The translations under genes were made by a program, and so were the position numbers. The notes under the pieces were generated by a model. The model had not been told where the DNA came from. It worked only from the letters and a program-made list of their open reading frames with translations, and searched no databases. A stretch of 64,000 bases of DNA. Source: Lachnospiraceae bacterium. GTDB taxonomy: Bacteria; Bacillota; Clostridia; Lachnospirales; Lachnospiraceae. Below, one piece after another: positions 16,922 to 25,650 of the stretch. Positions within the stretch are counted from its first letter, which is position 1; each line of letters begins with the position of its first letter. The stretch covers positions 1 to 64,000 of the forward strand of contig JAGAOO010000042.1 of the NCBI GenBank assembly GCA_017623675.1, written 5' to 3'.

Positions 16922-17518
16922 TTATTTCTCAGCATACACCTTCGCAAAGTGTTCAAAATGCTTTCTGATTGTATCCAGTACTTCTTCTTCTCTCTCCGGT
17001 TGTCTGTCATACATATGAATGAGTAAAGAAACCGGTGAAACAAACTCCAATGCAAGTAATTCCGGATCATCCTTCTTTAATATTCCCTTTTCCATCAATT
17101 CTGCAAAGATACCTGCATACATTCGTTGCAAATTTTCCAGATGATAGCGAGTTGTAAGCTCTGCCATCCGCTTACTGCGAAACTGCTCCATTGCCAGAAT
17201 TCGTCTGGTTTTTCGAACGACATCATCGTGCATCGTGAACTTAATTTTTTCCATGGCATTCTCAATTAACTCATCCATGCTTTTAGGGAAATCTTCCGGT
17301 TTCTTCTTTAAACCAAAGCCCTCTTCATAATGGGAAATTACCAAATCAATCAGAGAATTAAAAATGTCTTCTTTCCCTTTATAATGTCTATAAAGAGAAG
17401 GTCCTTTCAGTCCGGCATTCTCTGCTATCAAATCTACACCAACTCCGTCATAACCCTTCTCTGCAAAGAGATCAAGTGCGGCATACAGTATTCTTTCTTT
17501 TGTTGACACATCCTTCAT
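16922..17518 (-). CDS. TetR/AcrR family regulator
   Basis: A 198-residue repressor. The helix-turn-helix spans about residues 8-55 (RILYAALDLFAEKGYDG, then LKGPSLYRHYKGKEDIF); the rest is a helical ligand-binding and dimerisation domain. AGGATAGCTG precedes the ATG. The promoter at 17554-17583 contains two copies of an AACGNNCGTT half-palindrome, the likely operators. It is probably co-transcribed with the MFS exporter. Confidence 0.92.
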   Translation of the reverse strand: MKDVSTKERILYAALDLFAEKGYDGVGVDLIAENAGLKGPSLYRHYKGKEDIFNSLIDLVISHYEEGFGLKKKPEDFPKSMDELIENAMEKIKFTMHDDVVRKTRRILAMEQFRSKRMAELTTRYHLENLQRMYAGIFAELMEKGILKKDDPELLALEFVSPVSLLIHMYDRQPEREEEVLDTIRKHFEHFAKVYAEK

Positions 17519-17537
17519 CAGCTATCCTCCAAATGCG

Positions 17538-17583
17538 AACGACCGTTTTCTACATTATAGTTAACGACCGTTTTCGTTGTCAA
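17538..17583 (-). promoter_or_regulatory. TetR-gene promoter with duplicated operator
   Basis: On the minus strand TTGACA (17578-17583), an 18-nt spacer and TATAAT (17554-17559) form a near-consensus promoter. AACGACCGTT occurs at 17538-17547 and 17563-17572, a 25-nt repeat. One copy lies between the -35 and -10 boxes and the other over the start of transcription. This layout predicts direct autorepression. Confidence 0.8.
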
Positions 17584-17649
17584 CATAAACATTGCATTAA
17601 ACAACATAAAGCGACGCATTACCATTCCTGATAATACGTCGCTTCGCTA

Positions 17650-18495
17650 TTAATCCCATTCTTCCACGAAAATACCGGTCAGTTTCGGAACTCCAAACCT
17701 ACTTGTAAACAATTCACATTTACACAAGAACGAAAAAAATATGTGCCTGCCTTGTTTGCTGAGTGACTCATAATTTCCCTGCCCCTTTGCAAGGATTACA
17801 TCCGCCTGATTTACTACTTCTTTTGCACTATCAGGAAGCATATCATAAACAGTTCCGGCAATTGGAAGACCATTTGAAATGATTCTTGCCAACTCATTTA
17901 TTCCCACATACTCCGCATCTTCTTCCGTAGCATCATTCAGCACTTCGCCACCTCGAACTAATACATCTATCACAAGTTCCGGAAACCTCTTATGTAGCTG
18001 TTCAAGGAAAAGCTTGTCCAAAACAATCTCTCCACAATTATCTGCTATCAGCAAGAAATTGCGTGCACGTTTGCATTGATCTACAAAAGATTGTATCACA
18101 TCTAAGTCCTTATCATTCCATTCTACCCTATCCAAAAGAGAAAGAAATGTCTCTTCATCCACATGATTCATTGCACCAAAATCTATGTAATTTCCAACAC
18201 GCGCATATAGCAAAGCCTTTGCAAGCGGATCCTCAGACGCTTCTATTCGATTCCTGACAGAATCCTCCATCGACAGCACCAAATCATTATACTTTTTCTT
18301 AATTTCCTTATAAGAAGTCTGCCGCCCAAAATATTTTTGATAGACCTTATTAAACCGGTAAACAAGATATGGCGAGGTATCATCTTCACCTCTGTTGTCT
18401 ATGATATCTTTTATTTCTTTCAGATATCTCTCATCTTCGGTTAAATGCTTCTGCTTATCGTATAAACACTCCGCACAGCTTTCTATAATTCTCAT
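17650..18495 (-). CDS. ARMT1-like / DUF89 damage-control phosphatase
   Basis: A 281-residue cytosolic protein of the DUF89 family, metal-dependent phosphatases acting on damaged or excess phosphometabolites. The N-terminal CxxC pair (ESCAECLYDKQ) and the family motifs LLIADNCGEIVLDKL, RGGEVLNDAT and AKGQGNYE, near residues 150-250, are visible. It stands apart from the TetR gene with its own start. Substrate not predictable. Confidence 0.88.
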   Translation of the reverse strand: MRIIESCAECLYDKQKHLTEDERYLKEIKDIIDNRGEDDTSPYLVYRFNKVYQKYFGRQTSYKEIKKKYNDLVLSMEDSVRNRIEASEDPLAKALLYARVGNYIDFGAMNHVDEETFLSLLDRVEWNDKDLDVIQSFVDQCKRARNFLLIADNCGEIVLDKLFLEQLHKRFPELVIDVLVRGGEVLNDATEEDAEYVGINELARIISNGLPIAGTVYDMLPDSAKEVVNQADVILAKGQGNYESLSKQGRHIFFSFLCKCELFTSRFGVPKLTGIFVEEWD

Positions 18496-18566
18496 CTGTT
18501 AATCCCATATAATCCAATTGCTCCTCTTTTAGAAGATTGAATTATGCTCCTTCTTAATTACTATTT

Positions 18567-19127
18567 TTATTCAATATCCCAGCTTCCAAATTGTACCTTG
18601 GGTGGTTGTTCATCATGTACGCCAATCATTTTTTCCATCCAAATCATATCGAACCAACGATGAAACTTATATCCGCTATTATGAAATCGTCCTACTACTG
18701 AAAAACCCATTGCACTATGAAAATGAAAACTATCATCATTCAGAAATTCATCCGCTTTCGTTGGACTGGCAATACAAGCATTCATATTCAGTATTCCCAT
18801 TGCTTTCAATGACTTTTCCAATTGCTTATACAATGCGCTTCCAATTCCCATTCTCTTACAATCATTCCTGACATATACTGTTGTTTCAACAGACCAGTCA
18901 TAAGCTTTTCTTCCCTTAAAACTGTTCGCATATGCATATCCAACAATTTCGCCAGCTTCAACGGCTTTTATATATGGATACTTATTTGAAATCTGTACAA
19001 TTCTATTCTCAAATTCTTCTATCGTAGGAACAGTATATTCAAATGATATTGCAGTTTCTTTTACATATGGAGCATATATTTTTAGCAATTCCTCTGCGTC
19101 TTCAATTGTTACTTTTTCAATCGTCAT
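18567..19127 (-). CDS. GNAT-family N-acetyltransferase, phosphinothricin-acetyltransferase type
   Basis: A 186-residue enzyme of the PAT subgroup. The hallmark ISFEYTVPT lies in the N-terminal part, the cofactor region is VRNDCKRMGIGSALY, and the C-terminal half reads FHFHSAMGFSVVGRFHNSGYK. The natural substrate of such enzymes is often an amino acid such as methionine sulfone rather than the herbicide. The ATG overlaps the stop of the HD-domain gene as ATGA. Confidence 0.92.
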   Translation of the reverse strand: MTIEKVTIEDAEELLKIYAPYVKETAISFEYTVPTIEEFENRIVQISNKYPYIKAVEAGEIVGYAYANSFKGRKAYDWSVETTVYVRNDCKRMGIGSALYKQLEKSLKAMGILNMNACIASPTKADEFLNDDSFHFHSAMGFSVVGRFHNSGYKFHRWFDMIWMEKMIGVHDEQPPKVQFGSWDIE

Positions 19128-19615
19128 TTTATCAACCCAAACATTTCCCTACAAATCTTCTTTCCACACTCTGTTCTGAAAATACTATTATATGCCTGCA
19201 GAGCCGCCTCTTTTGACAGACTATCCTCCAAAATGTTCACAAGGAAATCAGCCTCAACCAGTATCTGATAGTCTATTCCATCAATGTTGTCGTATGTATG
19301 ATGATGTGCAATCAGATACAGAACCCTTTCCATTATATCCTCTTCAAAGCCTAACTCCCTAAGTAGCCTTTCGGCTATCACAGGGCCCTCTTTTTCCTGT
19401 AATTTTCCATTACACTTCCCATATTTTTCTTCGCATACATGAATTCCAATGTCGTGGGTCAGGGCTGCCGCCTCAAGAATAAACAAACATTTCTTATCAA
19501 CCTGTTCCGTTTCAGCAATAAGCTTTGCATAGCTATGAACCTTACAAAAGTGCTGAATTCTCTTTGCATCTCCACAGTATAACTCTATCATTGCTAAATG
19601 TAGTTTATTTAACAT
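19124..19615 (-). CDS. HD-domain phosphohydrolase
   Basis: A 163-residue protein of the HD superfamily of metal-dependent phosphohydrolases. Metal ligands are visible as His in FCKVHSYAK, the HD pair in ALTHDIGIH, and LIAHHHTYDN. The start is placed at ATG 19615, with AAGGAG 8 nt upstream. It is translationally coupled to the downstream acetyltransferase. Substrate unknown. Confidence 0.88.
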   Translation of the reverse strand: MLNKLHLAMIELYCGDAKRIQHFCKVHSYAKLIAETEQVDKKCLFILEAAALTHDIGIHVCEEKYGKCNGKLQEKEGPVIAERLLRELGFEEDIMERVLYLIAHHHTYDNIDGIDYQILVEADFLVNILEDSLSKEAALQAYNSIFRTECGKKICREMFGLIK

Positions 19616-19636
19616 TTTTGACACTCCTTTTCTCCT

Positions 19637-20389
19637 TCAGACATACCTCTCCACCAGTATCGCCTGCTTCCCCTTCTTCGTATCATACTGGATATTCCGA
19701 AAAATGAACTTTCCATATCCCCGTACTGCTACAACATCTCCGTCCTTGGGATTGCCACTGTTATTCTCATAAATTCTTCCATTCACCAGTACCAGCTTCT
19801 TGCGGAACAAATCCAATGCCTGATTTCGGGACAAATGATATAGCTTTGCAACAATGGTATCCAACCGTGTAGAAGCTACAATTAATTCTACCGGCTCTAA
19901 TTGTGGCTTTACTTCCTCCGGCATTTCCTCTAAGACCTGACATTTTACATGGGTATGCTTTACTTGTCCCAAATTCTCCCGGATATAGTCTGCAATTCGT
20001 TCTACCACAAAGACATATGCTACCTTATCCTTTACCACAATATCCCCAATGGTATCCCGTTCAATTCCAAGGTTCATCAATGCACCTAAGAAATCCCGAT
20101 GACTCAGTTCGTCTGCAAATTTTTTAATCAACGGTTCGATTTTCAGGATTTGAATCGGATATGGTATCTCATAGCCGAATTCCTCCGGATTACCAAATCG
20201 CAACAGCACACGTTCACAGCCATCGGCCCCTCCCCATTGGGAGAATTCCGAAGCCTCTACTACGGTATACGCCAGTGCCGCATCCGTTGCTGACAAGAAA
20301 TCCGTAAAATAATAGGTATTATTCTGATAACTCTGTTCTGCCAGCTCCATAAACCGTTTCTGGAGCTGTTGTTCTTCCACTCCTGCCAT
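19637..20389 (-). CDS. ylmH: YlmH-like RNA-binding protein (S4 domain)
   Basis: A 250-residue protein with the YlmH architecture. The N-terminal domain carries LMNLGIERDTIGDIVV (about residues 104-120), and a C-terminal S4 RNA-binding domain (about 170-235) reads STRLDTIVAKLYHLSR, then LVNGR and DGDVVAVRGYGKF. YlmH is linked to cell division clusters and ribosome-associated quality control in Firmicutes. Here it follows the large membrane-anchored protein by 9 nt. AGGAGTAGATT precedes the ATG. Confidence 0.93.
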   Translation of the reverse strand: MAGVEEQQLQKRFMELAEQSYQNNTYYFTDFLSATDAALAYTVVEASEFSQWGGADGCERVLLRFGNPEEFGYEIPYPIQILKIEPLIKKFADELSHRDFLGALMNLGIERDTIGDIVVKDKVAYVFVVERIADYIRENLGQVKHTHVKCQVLEEMPEEVKPQLEPVELIVASTRLDTIVAKLYHLSRNQALDLFRKKLVLVNGRIYENNSGNPKDGDVVAVRGYGKFIFRNIQYDTKKGKQAILVERYV

Positions 20390-20398
20390 AATCTACTC

Positions 20399-22921
20399 CT
20401 AGTGTATATATGTGAAGAACTGATTGCCCTGCTCTGCAAACTTTTCCTCAATAATGTATCGTTCCAAACGATGTTCTTCTCCCGATACCGGATCGTAGTA
20501 ACGAATGGTTGCTGTGTTATAACTGATAATCAATACATAGGTTTCTGAATCCAGCTTTGCGATTACAGGTGCCCCCTGACACAGATAGAATAAAGCATTA
20601 TCTACATCACAGCCCACCAGATTCACTCCGGTCTTGCCCAGATACCGCTTTAGTATATCGTCTGGATTGCCGCTCATATCCATGGTTTCCGGAATTGGAG
20701 TTCCCTCATAAAGAAGAATCATTTCTACACATTCCTGTAAGGACTGTGCCGGTGTCTCACAGATAGTCTCCTGCAAGCCTTCCGTCACTTCTGCATATTC
20801 TAACAAACCACTGATTTTCCAGATACAATTACCGTTACTGTCAATGGCCTGACCGCTTTCCTCATTTGCTGCCAGAATGGCACTTCTCGGAGAAGAATAG
20901 GAACCCTGCATTTCTCCCTGGGCATACACGTAATATCGTCCTGACTTTTCACCACTGTCTACCGCGATGGTCTTATTATCATCATTGATTACTTCTTTTG
21001 TAATAACCAACTGTGGTATGGAGGTTACATACATATAATTCGGGAATATCATATACAACTGATTGTAGCCATCATAAGTGTATTGATAGCTTACCTGTAT
21101 TCCATTTCCATCCTCTTCCTTAAATGTTATAAAATCGTCTGTTGCCTCCAGATAGTTTCCTCCCGACTTTGTTGCTCTGTTCAGATAAATCACCCGATTA
21201 GCTGTCCGGGCCTCCATAACATAAATGCCGGATTTGGCATATTCCTTTACCACCTCATTTTCCAAAGTGGTTATCTTTAAGGTATGCATTGGGAAAATAG
21301 TACTGCCATCTGTATTCAAAACAACATCTGTCTCATCTGCCAAGCCATAGACCAAATCATTTTCGATAAATCCAAGTGCCTTTATCCGTTGTCCTGCCCC
21401 GGCATCAATGGTATGCTCCTCATAGGTTTCCAGATTCAGAATTGTAAGCTGGGTACTGTCTCTATCCACCTCTGCATTCGGATACGCTAACAGGAATTCG
21501 CTGTCCGATACCGCCAGATATTCCTTTGGAATGGCATGAATCACGTAGCTGGATTCATGGGTTTCCAAGTCAATCTTCATCACATTATTACCAAGCAAAT
21601 AGAAGAACTCTCCCTGTTCGTTTAGATAGGTCAGGCGGGAAGCATCCTCTTTCAGTATTTCATAAGGTTCATCACAGGTAATGAATAACACTTCCTCCAG
21701 CTTACTGGTTTCTGCAGCAAAGCGATAAACGGCGATTCCGTTCTCTCCCTCATGTTGCCCCCGATTCATGTAGCCATATACAGTAAAAATGATATTTCCA
21801 TCATCATCTAATTTCACAATATTAATTCCATGCTGGTCATAAGCGGTCCGGATGTCTGTTGGTGTATCCTGCCAGAATGCAAATACCTTTGTAATCCTTG
21901 TGCCGGAATAATCGTAGTACCAAAGCTGTCCCTCTTTTACAAAAGCCACCTTTTCATTTTCATCACTGACACGATACTGGAAGTCCTCGATATCTGCAAT
22001 TCCGAAGAAGAACCAGTTCTTTACCGTATTTACATTGAAGCGGTCAAAGATGCTTTCTACATTACGGTCATAATCCATCAGATAAATGGTACTGCTGTCC
22101 ACATAGCGAACCCGATACACCTCAGACACGTTGTAATACTGGGCATTTTCCACATCACCGGAAATGGCAACGTATTTTAATTCAATCACCGCATTTTTAC
22201 TATCCATTTCCTTAATGGTAGGTATCATCTGGGAAATACGCATCATAGACAGATTCGCCCAGGTCGTCGTTTCATAATTGGAATGAATATCCGTATGGGA
22301 TAAATTCTCATTTTCACCACTGTCATTAGGCTCAATATAAGTGGTAATTGCCGCCTTATTCTCTTTCGTGAAGGTTGCTTCATGAAACTCCTGCACAAAT
22401 TGCAGAAATTCCTGTGTGTATAACTCATCGGAAGGAATCAGACGAGTATAATATTTTACTTCTCGTCCATCTTTTAGCTTAAGAATAGCAATAAATGTAT
22501 ATTCCTGTAACTCCGTCAGGTTCATTCGAAGAGTTGTGGTAGCATAAAAAGAGCCACTGTTTTTCTCTAAATCATCAACGGAGCCATTTTCAATCAAAGA
22601 AGCACCGTCCACGGAACGCACCTCATAGGCAACAGTGTCAATATCCACACCCACATCTTCAATTCGAAACCGTACAGTCTGATTCAAGCCAATTGGCGTA
22701 ATAGAATCATGAAATAAGGCAACGTCAATGGAAGAGGTGTAGCCATGCAGACAATTGATTTCTTCTTCTCCCGTCAGCATATAAACCAACGGCAAGGTAG
22801 GCTGATCCATCTCTGCGGTCACCTCATCCATTCCTGCGTTATTCCATTTATTTACCAAAAAGATTGTTGCGAAGAACACTACCGTCAATACAACAATTCT
22901 TGTAATTATATTTTTTATCAT
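20399..22921 (-). CDS. Membrane-anchored protein with beta-rich ectodomain and C39-peptidase-like end
   Basis: An 840-residue protein. Residues of about 5-24 form an N-terminal transmembrane anchor without a lipobox. The body (about 50-690) is beta-rich and contains propeller-like stretches of strand and loop. The last 150 residues (SLQECVEMILLY, then ALFYLCQGAPVIAKL and IRYYDPVSGEEHRLE) resemble the papain-like C39 fold. The likely nucleophile is the Cys in QEC, but the position of the catalytic His reads TYVLIISY, so activity is doubtful. It is encoded between a small hypothetical gene and ylmH, probably one operon. A surface sensing or scaffold role is inferred. Confidence 0.65.
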   Translation of the reverse strand: MIKNIITRIVVLTVVFFATIFLVNKWNNAGMDEVTAEMDQPTLPLVYMLTGEEEINCLHGYTSSIDVALFHDSITPIGLNQTVRFRIEDVGVDIDTVAYEVRSVDGASLIENGSVDDLEKNSGSFYATTTLRMNLTELQEYTFIAILKLKDGREVKYYTRLIPSDELYTQEFLQFVQEFHEATFTKENKAAITTYIEPNDSGENENLSHTDIHSNYETTTWANLSMMRISQMIPTIKEMDSKNAVIELKYVAISGDVENAQYYNVSEVYRVRYVDSSTIYLMDYDRNVESIFDRFNVNTVKNWFFFGIADIEDFQYRVSDENEKVAFVKEGQLWYYDYSGTRITKVFAFWQDTPTDIRTAYDQHGINIVKLDDDGNIIFTVYGYMNRGQHEGENGIAVYRFAAETSKLEEVLFITCDEPYEILKEDASRLTYLNEQGEFFYLLGNNVMKIDLETHESSYVIHAIPKEYLAVSDSEFLLAYPNAEVDRDSTQLTILNLETYEEHTIDAGAGQRIKALGFIENDLVYGLADETDVVLNTDGSTIFPMHTLKITTLENEVVKEYAKSGIYVMEARTANRVIYLNRATKSGGNYLEATDDFITFKEEDGNGIQVSYQYTYDGYNQLYMIFPNYMYVTSIPQLVITKEVINDDNKTIAVDSGEKSGRYYVYAQGEMQGSYSSPRSAILAANEESGQAIDSNGNCIWKISGLLEYAEVTEGLQETICETPAQSLQECVEMILLYEGTPIPETMDMSGNPDDILKRYLGKTGVNLVGCDVDNALFYLCQGAPVIAKLDSETYVLIISYNTATIRYYDPVSGEEHRLERYIIEEKFAEQGNQFFTYIH

Positions 22922-22982
22922 TCAGTTGCTCCTATCATTTTGCATCATCCACAAAACCCATTTATGGATTCCTATCCTGCCT

Positions 22983-23375
22983 CTACCAGAATCTCCGTTT
23001 TCTCTGATGATACCGGCATCTTCTTACATGAAATTCATTACATATCAATATCATACACAATTGCATCAAAGGGGCATCCGGCTTTGGCGGTTTACCCTCT
23101 TTCCCTTTCATACGGGTATATACCTCTTCTGCCATCCGATAGATGGTTACAGAATCCGGTTGTTCATCGAACATCGGACTTCCCTCGTATTCCAATTGGT
23201 CACACATATCCTCTACAATTGCTGCTACAAATCTTGCTTCTCTTGGATACAGCCGTTTCATTCTTTCATAATCCCGGGCTATATCCTCCTCTGACATCTC
23301 CATTGCTTCCAGATTCCATTCCTTTGGATACGGATTCCGGGATGCCTGTTCCAAATAATCACTGAAGCTGCTCAT
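22983..23375 (-). CDS. Hypothetical basic-tailed protein, 130 residues
   Basis: A soluble protein with an acidic helical middle (about residues 20-60: MEMSEEDIARDYERMK), the motif VTIYRMAEEVY, and a strongly basic end (HVRRCRYHQRKRRFW). Similar short proteins with Arg-rich tails occur in Lachnospiraceae, from memory, and have no known function. The start at ATG 23375 is preferred, with GGGAGGTTGAAA upstream. It precedes the 840-residue protein gene by 61 nt. Confidence 0.7.
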   Translation of the reverse strand: MSSFSDYLEQASRNPYPKEWNLEAMEMSEEDIARDYERMKRLYPREARFVAAIVEDMCDQLEYEGSPMFDEQPDSVTIYRMAEEVYTRMKGKEGKPPKPDAPLMQLCMILICNEFHVRRCRYHQRKRRFW

Positions 23376-23496
23376 TTTCAACCTCCCTGACTTCAAGCCA
23401 AACCACTACAATATATACCTATTGTATGCATCCCATATGGTTTGTTGCCTGTCTGCCTGATAAGAGGTTCCTGTGCTTCATGGGAAGAATTTAGAA

Positions 23497-23520
23497 GAAG
23501 CACCCTTAAAACGGTGCTTC
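23497..23520 (-). terminator. Rho-independent terminator after phosphofructokinase
   Basis: GAAGCACC (23497-23504) pairs with GGTGCTTC (23513-23520); on the minus strand TTCTAAATTCTT follows. It lies 20 nt beyond the stop of the phosphofructokinase gene. Confidence 0.75.
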
Positions 23521-23539
23521 CCCTAAATCCTTCCGCTAA

Positions 23540-24616
23540 TTACTCATCACCAAAAGAGATACCTAACATTCTTGCATTTTTTACAATGCTGTCTTCCGGT
23601 GAAACATATTTTAATTTTCCTGCTGACTCTGATAACGGAATGGAAGTAACTTCATTATTCTTCAATACTACCAATTCTCCGAATTTCTCTTCTTTAATTA
23701 ACTCAGCTGCCTTTGCTCCAAACCGGCTGGAAAGGACACGGTCATACGGGCAAGGACTTCCACCACGCTGCGTGTGTCCCGGAACAGTTACCCGAACCTC
23801 CTGTCCGCCATACTGCTTAATCTGGTCTGCAATCTCATATGCAACAGATGGATACTTCGGATTTGCAAGATATTCCTTCCGTTCCTTCTTAGGAAGTGCA
23901 GCCACCTCTTTAGAGATAGCACCCTCTGCCACTGCCAAAATGGAGAATCGTTTCCCCTGCTGTGCCCGCTTATCCAATGCTTTGCAAACGCTCTTAATAT
24001 CATATGGGATTTCCGGAATCAGAATGATATCTGCACCACCGGCAATTCCGGCATGCAGAGTAATCCAGCCTACCTTATGTCCCATAATTTCTACAATAAA
24101 TACCCGTCCATGAGAAGCTGCTGTGGTATGAATACAATCAATAGCATCTGTGGCAATATTAACCGCACTCTGGAAACCAAAGGTCATATCCGTTCCCCAC
24201 AAATCATTATCAATGGTCTTTGGCAGACCAATCACATTTAACCCTTCTTCACTTAACAGATTTGCAGTCTTCTGAGAACCATTTCCACCTAATACAACCA
24301 GACAATCCAGTTTTAACTTCTTATAGGTATCCTTCATTGCCTTTACTTTATCCAAGCCATTGGCATCCGGCTCACGCATCAGCTTAAATGGCTGTCTGGA
24401 ACTGCCAAGAATGGTGCCACCCTTTGTTAAAATACCGGAAAAATCATCTGCTTTCAATTTCTTATAATTGCCATACATTAAACCCTTATAGCCTTCCAAG
24501 AAACCGTAAATTTCAACTTCCTTAAATGAGCCATACAATCCTTTTACTACACCACGCATGGTTGCATTTAACGCCTGGCAATCTCCACCACTAGTCAACA
24601 TTCCTATTCTCTTCAT
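23540..24616 (-). CDS. 6-phosphofructokinase (possibly pyrophosphate- or mixed-type)
   Basis: A 358-residue glycolytic enzyme that phosphorylates fructose 6-phosphate. TSGGDCQALNA is at residues 8-18, and the fructose-6-phosphate site is GLPKTIDNDLWGTD (130-143). The phosphate-donor loop is GGNGSQ (110-115), with Asn112 where most PFKs have a Mg-binding Asp and Gly113 as in ATP enzymes. Lys133 is the residue typical of PPi-type and group III enzymes. Donor use is therefore uncertain. AAGGTGGTACA precedes the ATG, and a TATATTATAA -10-like box lies upstream. A hairpin terminator follows, so the gene is probably a single unit. Confidence 0.93.
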   Translation of the reverse strand: MKRIGMLTSGGDCQALNATMRGVVKGLYGSFKEVEIYGFLEGYKGLMYGNYKKLKADDFSGILTKGGTILGSSRQPFKLMREPDANGLDKVKAMKDTYKKLKLDCLVVLGGNGSQKTANLLSEEGLNVIGLPKTIDNDLWGTDMTFGFQSAVNIATDAIDCIHTTAASHGRVFIVEIMGHKVGWITLHAGIAGGADIILIPEIPYDIKSVCKALDKRAQQGKRFSILAVAEGAISKEVAALPKKERKEYLANPKYPSVAYEIADQIKQYGGQEVRVTVPGHTQRGGSPCPYDRVLSSRFGAKAAELIKEEKFGELVVLKNNEVTSIPLSESAGKLKYVSPEDSIVKNARMLGISFGDE

Positions 24617-24682
24617 TGTACCACCTTCTCTTTCTTGCGTTATAATATAGTTTTAAGACCCGCTGGCAAGTCTTGTGTTAAA

Positions 24683-25282
24683 TCACAAGTAAACTCTACC
24701 CTCTAAAGCCCTAAGCAGCGTCACTTCATCAATACATTCCAGTTCTCCACCAATTGGAACTCCACTTGCAATCCGGCTGACTTTGATACCGGAAGGTTTT
24801 ACCAGCTTGCTGATGTACATTGCAGTTGCTTCGCCCGGAACATCTGAATTGGTTGCAATAATCAATTCCTCCACCGGTTCCGTCTGCAAACGAACCAACA
24901 GTTCTTTCAGCTTAATATCCTCTGGTCCTTTCCCCATTGCCGGATCCAACGCTCCATGAAGAACATGATATACACCATTGAATCGTCCCGTCCGTTCATA
25001 GGCTGCCAAATCTCTGGTATCCTCAACCACCATAATGGTGCTGTGGTCCCGACCGGCAGATGCACAAATCGGACAAACCTCTTTATCGGTCAGCGTATAA
25101 CATTGGGTACAGTATTTCACATTCTTTCTGGTATTCTGAATGGTTTCTGCCAGCTTTTCAACCTGCTCTACCGGCATATCAATGATGTGAAATGCCAGTC
25201 GCTGCGCCGACTTTCCTCCAATCCCCGGAAGTCTGGATAACTGTTCAATTAGATTGCTGATTTCTGTGCTATAATAATTCAT
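24683..25282 (-). CDS. recR: Recombination mediator RecR
   Basis: A 199-residue protein of normal length that helps load RecA at gaps in the RecFOR pathway. An N-terminal helix-hairpin-helix ([19 protein letters not shown]) is followed by a four-cysteine zinc motif (CTQCYTL, CPICAS) and a Toprim domain (VVEDTRDL and [15 protein letters not shown]). The stop of ybaB lies 2 nt before its start, giving the classic dnaX-ybaB-recR order. Confidence 0.97.
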   Translation of the reverse strand: MNYYSTEISNLIEQLSRLPGIGGKSAQRLAFHIIDMPVEQVEKLAETIQNTRKNVKYCTQCYTLTDKEVCPICASAGRDHSTIMVVEDTRDLAAYERTGRFNGVYHVLHGALDPAMGKGPEDIKLKELLVRLQTEPVEELIIATNSDVPGEATAMYISKLVKPSGIKVSRIASGVPIGGELECIDEVTLLRALEGRVYL

Positions 25283-25284
25283 GA

Positions 25285-25638
25285 TTAGAAGGGAAAGCCT
25301 CCCATTCCACCCATGTTACCGGTAATCTTGGACATTTCCTTATTGGAATCCTCTTCCTGTGCCCGAAGTGCTTCATTGGTAGCTGCCATGATTAAATCCT
25401 GAAGCATTTCAATATCATCTTTGTCTACTACTTCTTCCTCTAATTCGATGGAAACTACTTCCTTCTTACCACTTACCACTACCTTTACAACTCCACCACC
25501 GGCAGTTGCTTCATATGTCTTTTCCTCCAGTGCCTTGGTTGCTTCCTCCATCTGTTTCTGCATCTTCTGTGCCTGCTTCATCAGATTGTTCATATTTCCC
25601 GGCATCATTCCTCCAGGATATCCACCACGTTTTGCCAT
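25285..25638 (-). CDS. ybaB: YbaB/EbfC nucleoid-associated protein
   Basis: A 117-residue DNA-binding protein of the YbaB/EbfC family. A glycine/methionine-rich start ([18 protein letters not shown]) leads into the conserved helix, and [21 protein letters not shown] is the domain core. It lies between dnaX and recR with 12-nt and 2-nt gaps. Confidence 0.96.
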   Translation of the reverse strand: MAKRGGYPGGMMPGNMNNLMKQAQKMQKQMEEATKALEEKTYEATAGGGVVKVVVSGKKEVVSIELEEEVVDKDDIEMLQDLIMAATNEALRAQEEDSNKEMSKITGNMGGMGGFPF

Positions 25639-25650
25639 TTTTACATCCTC

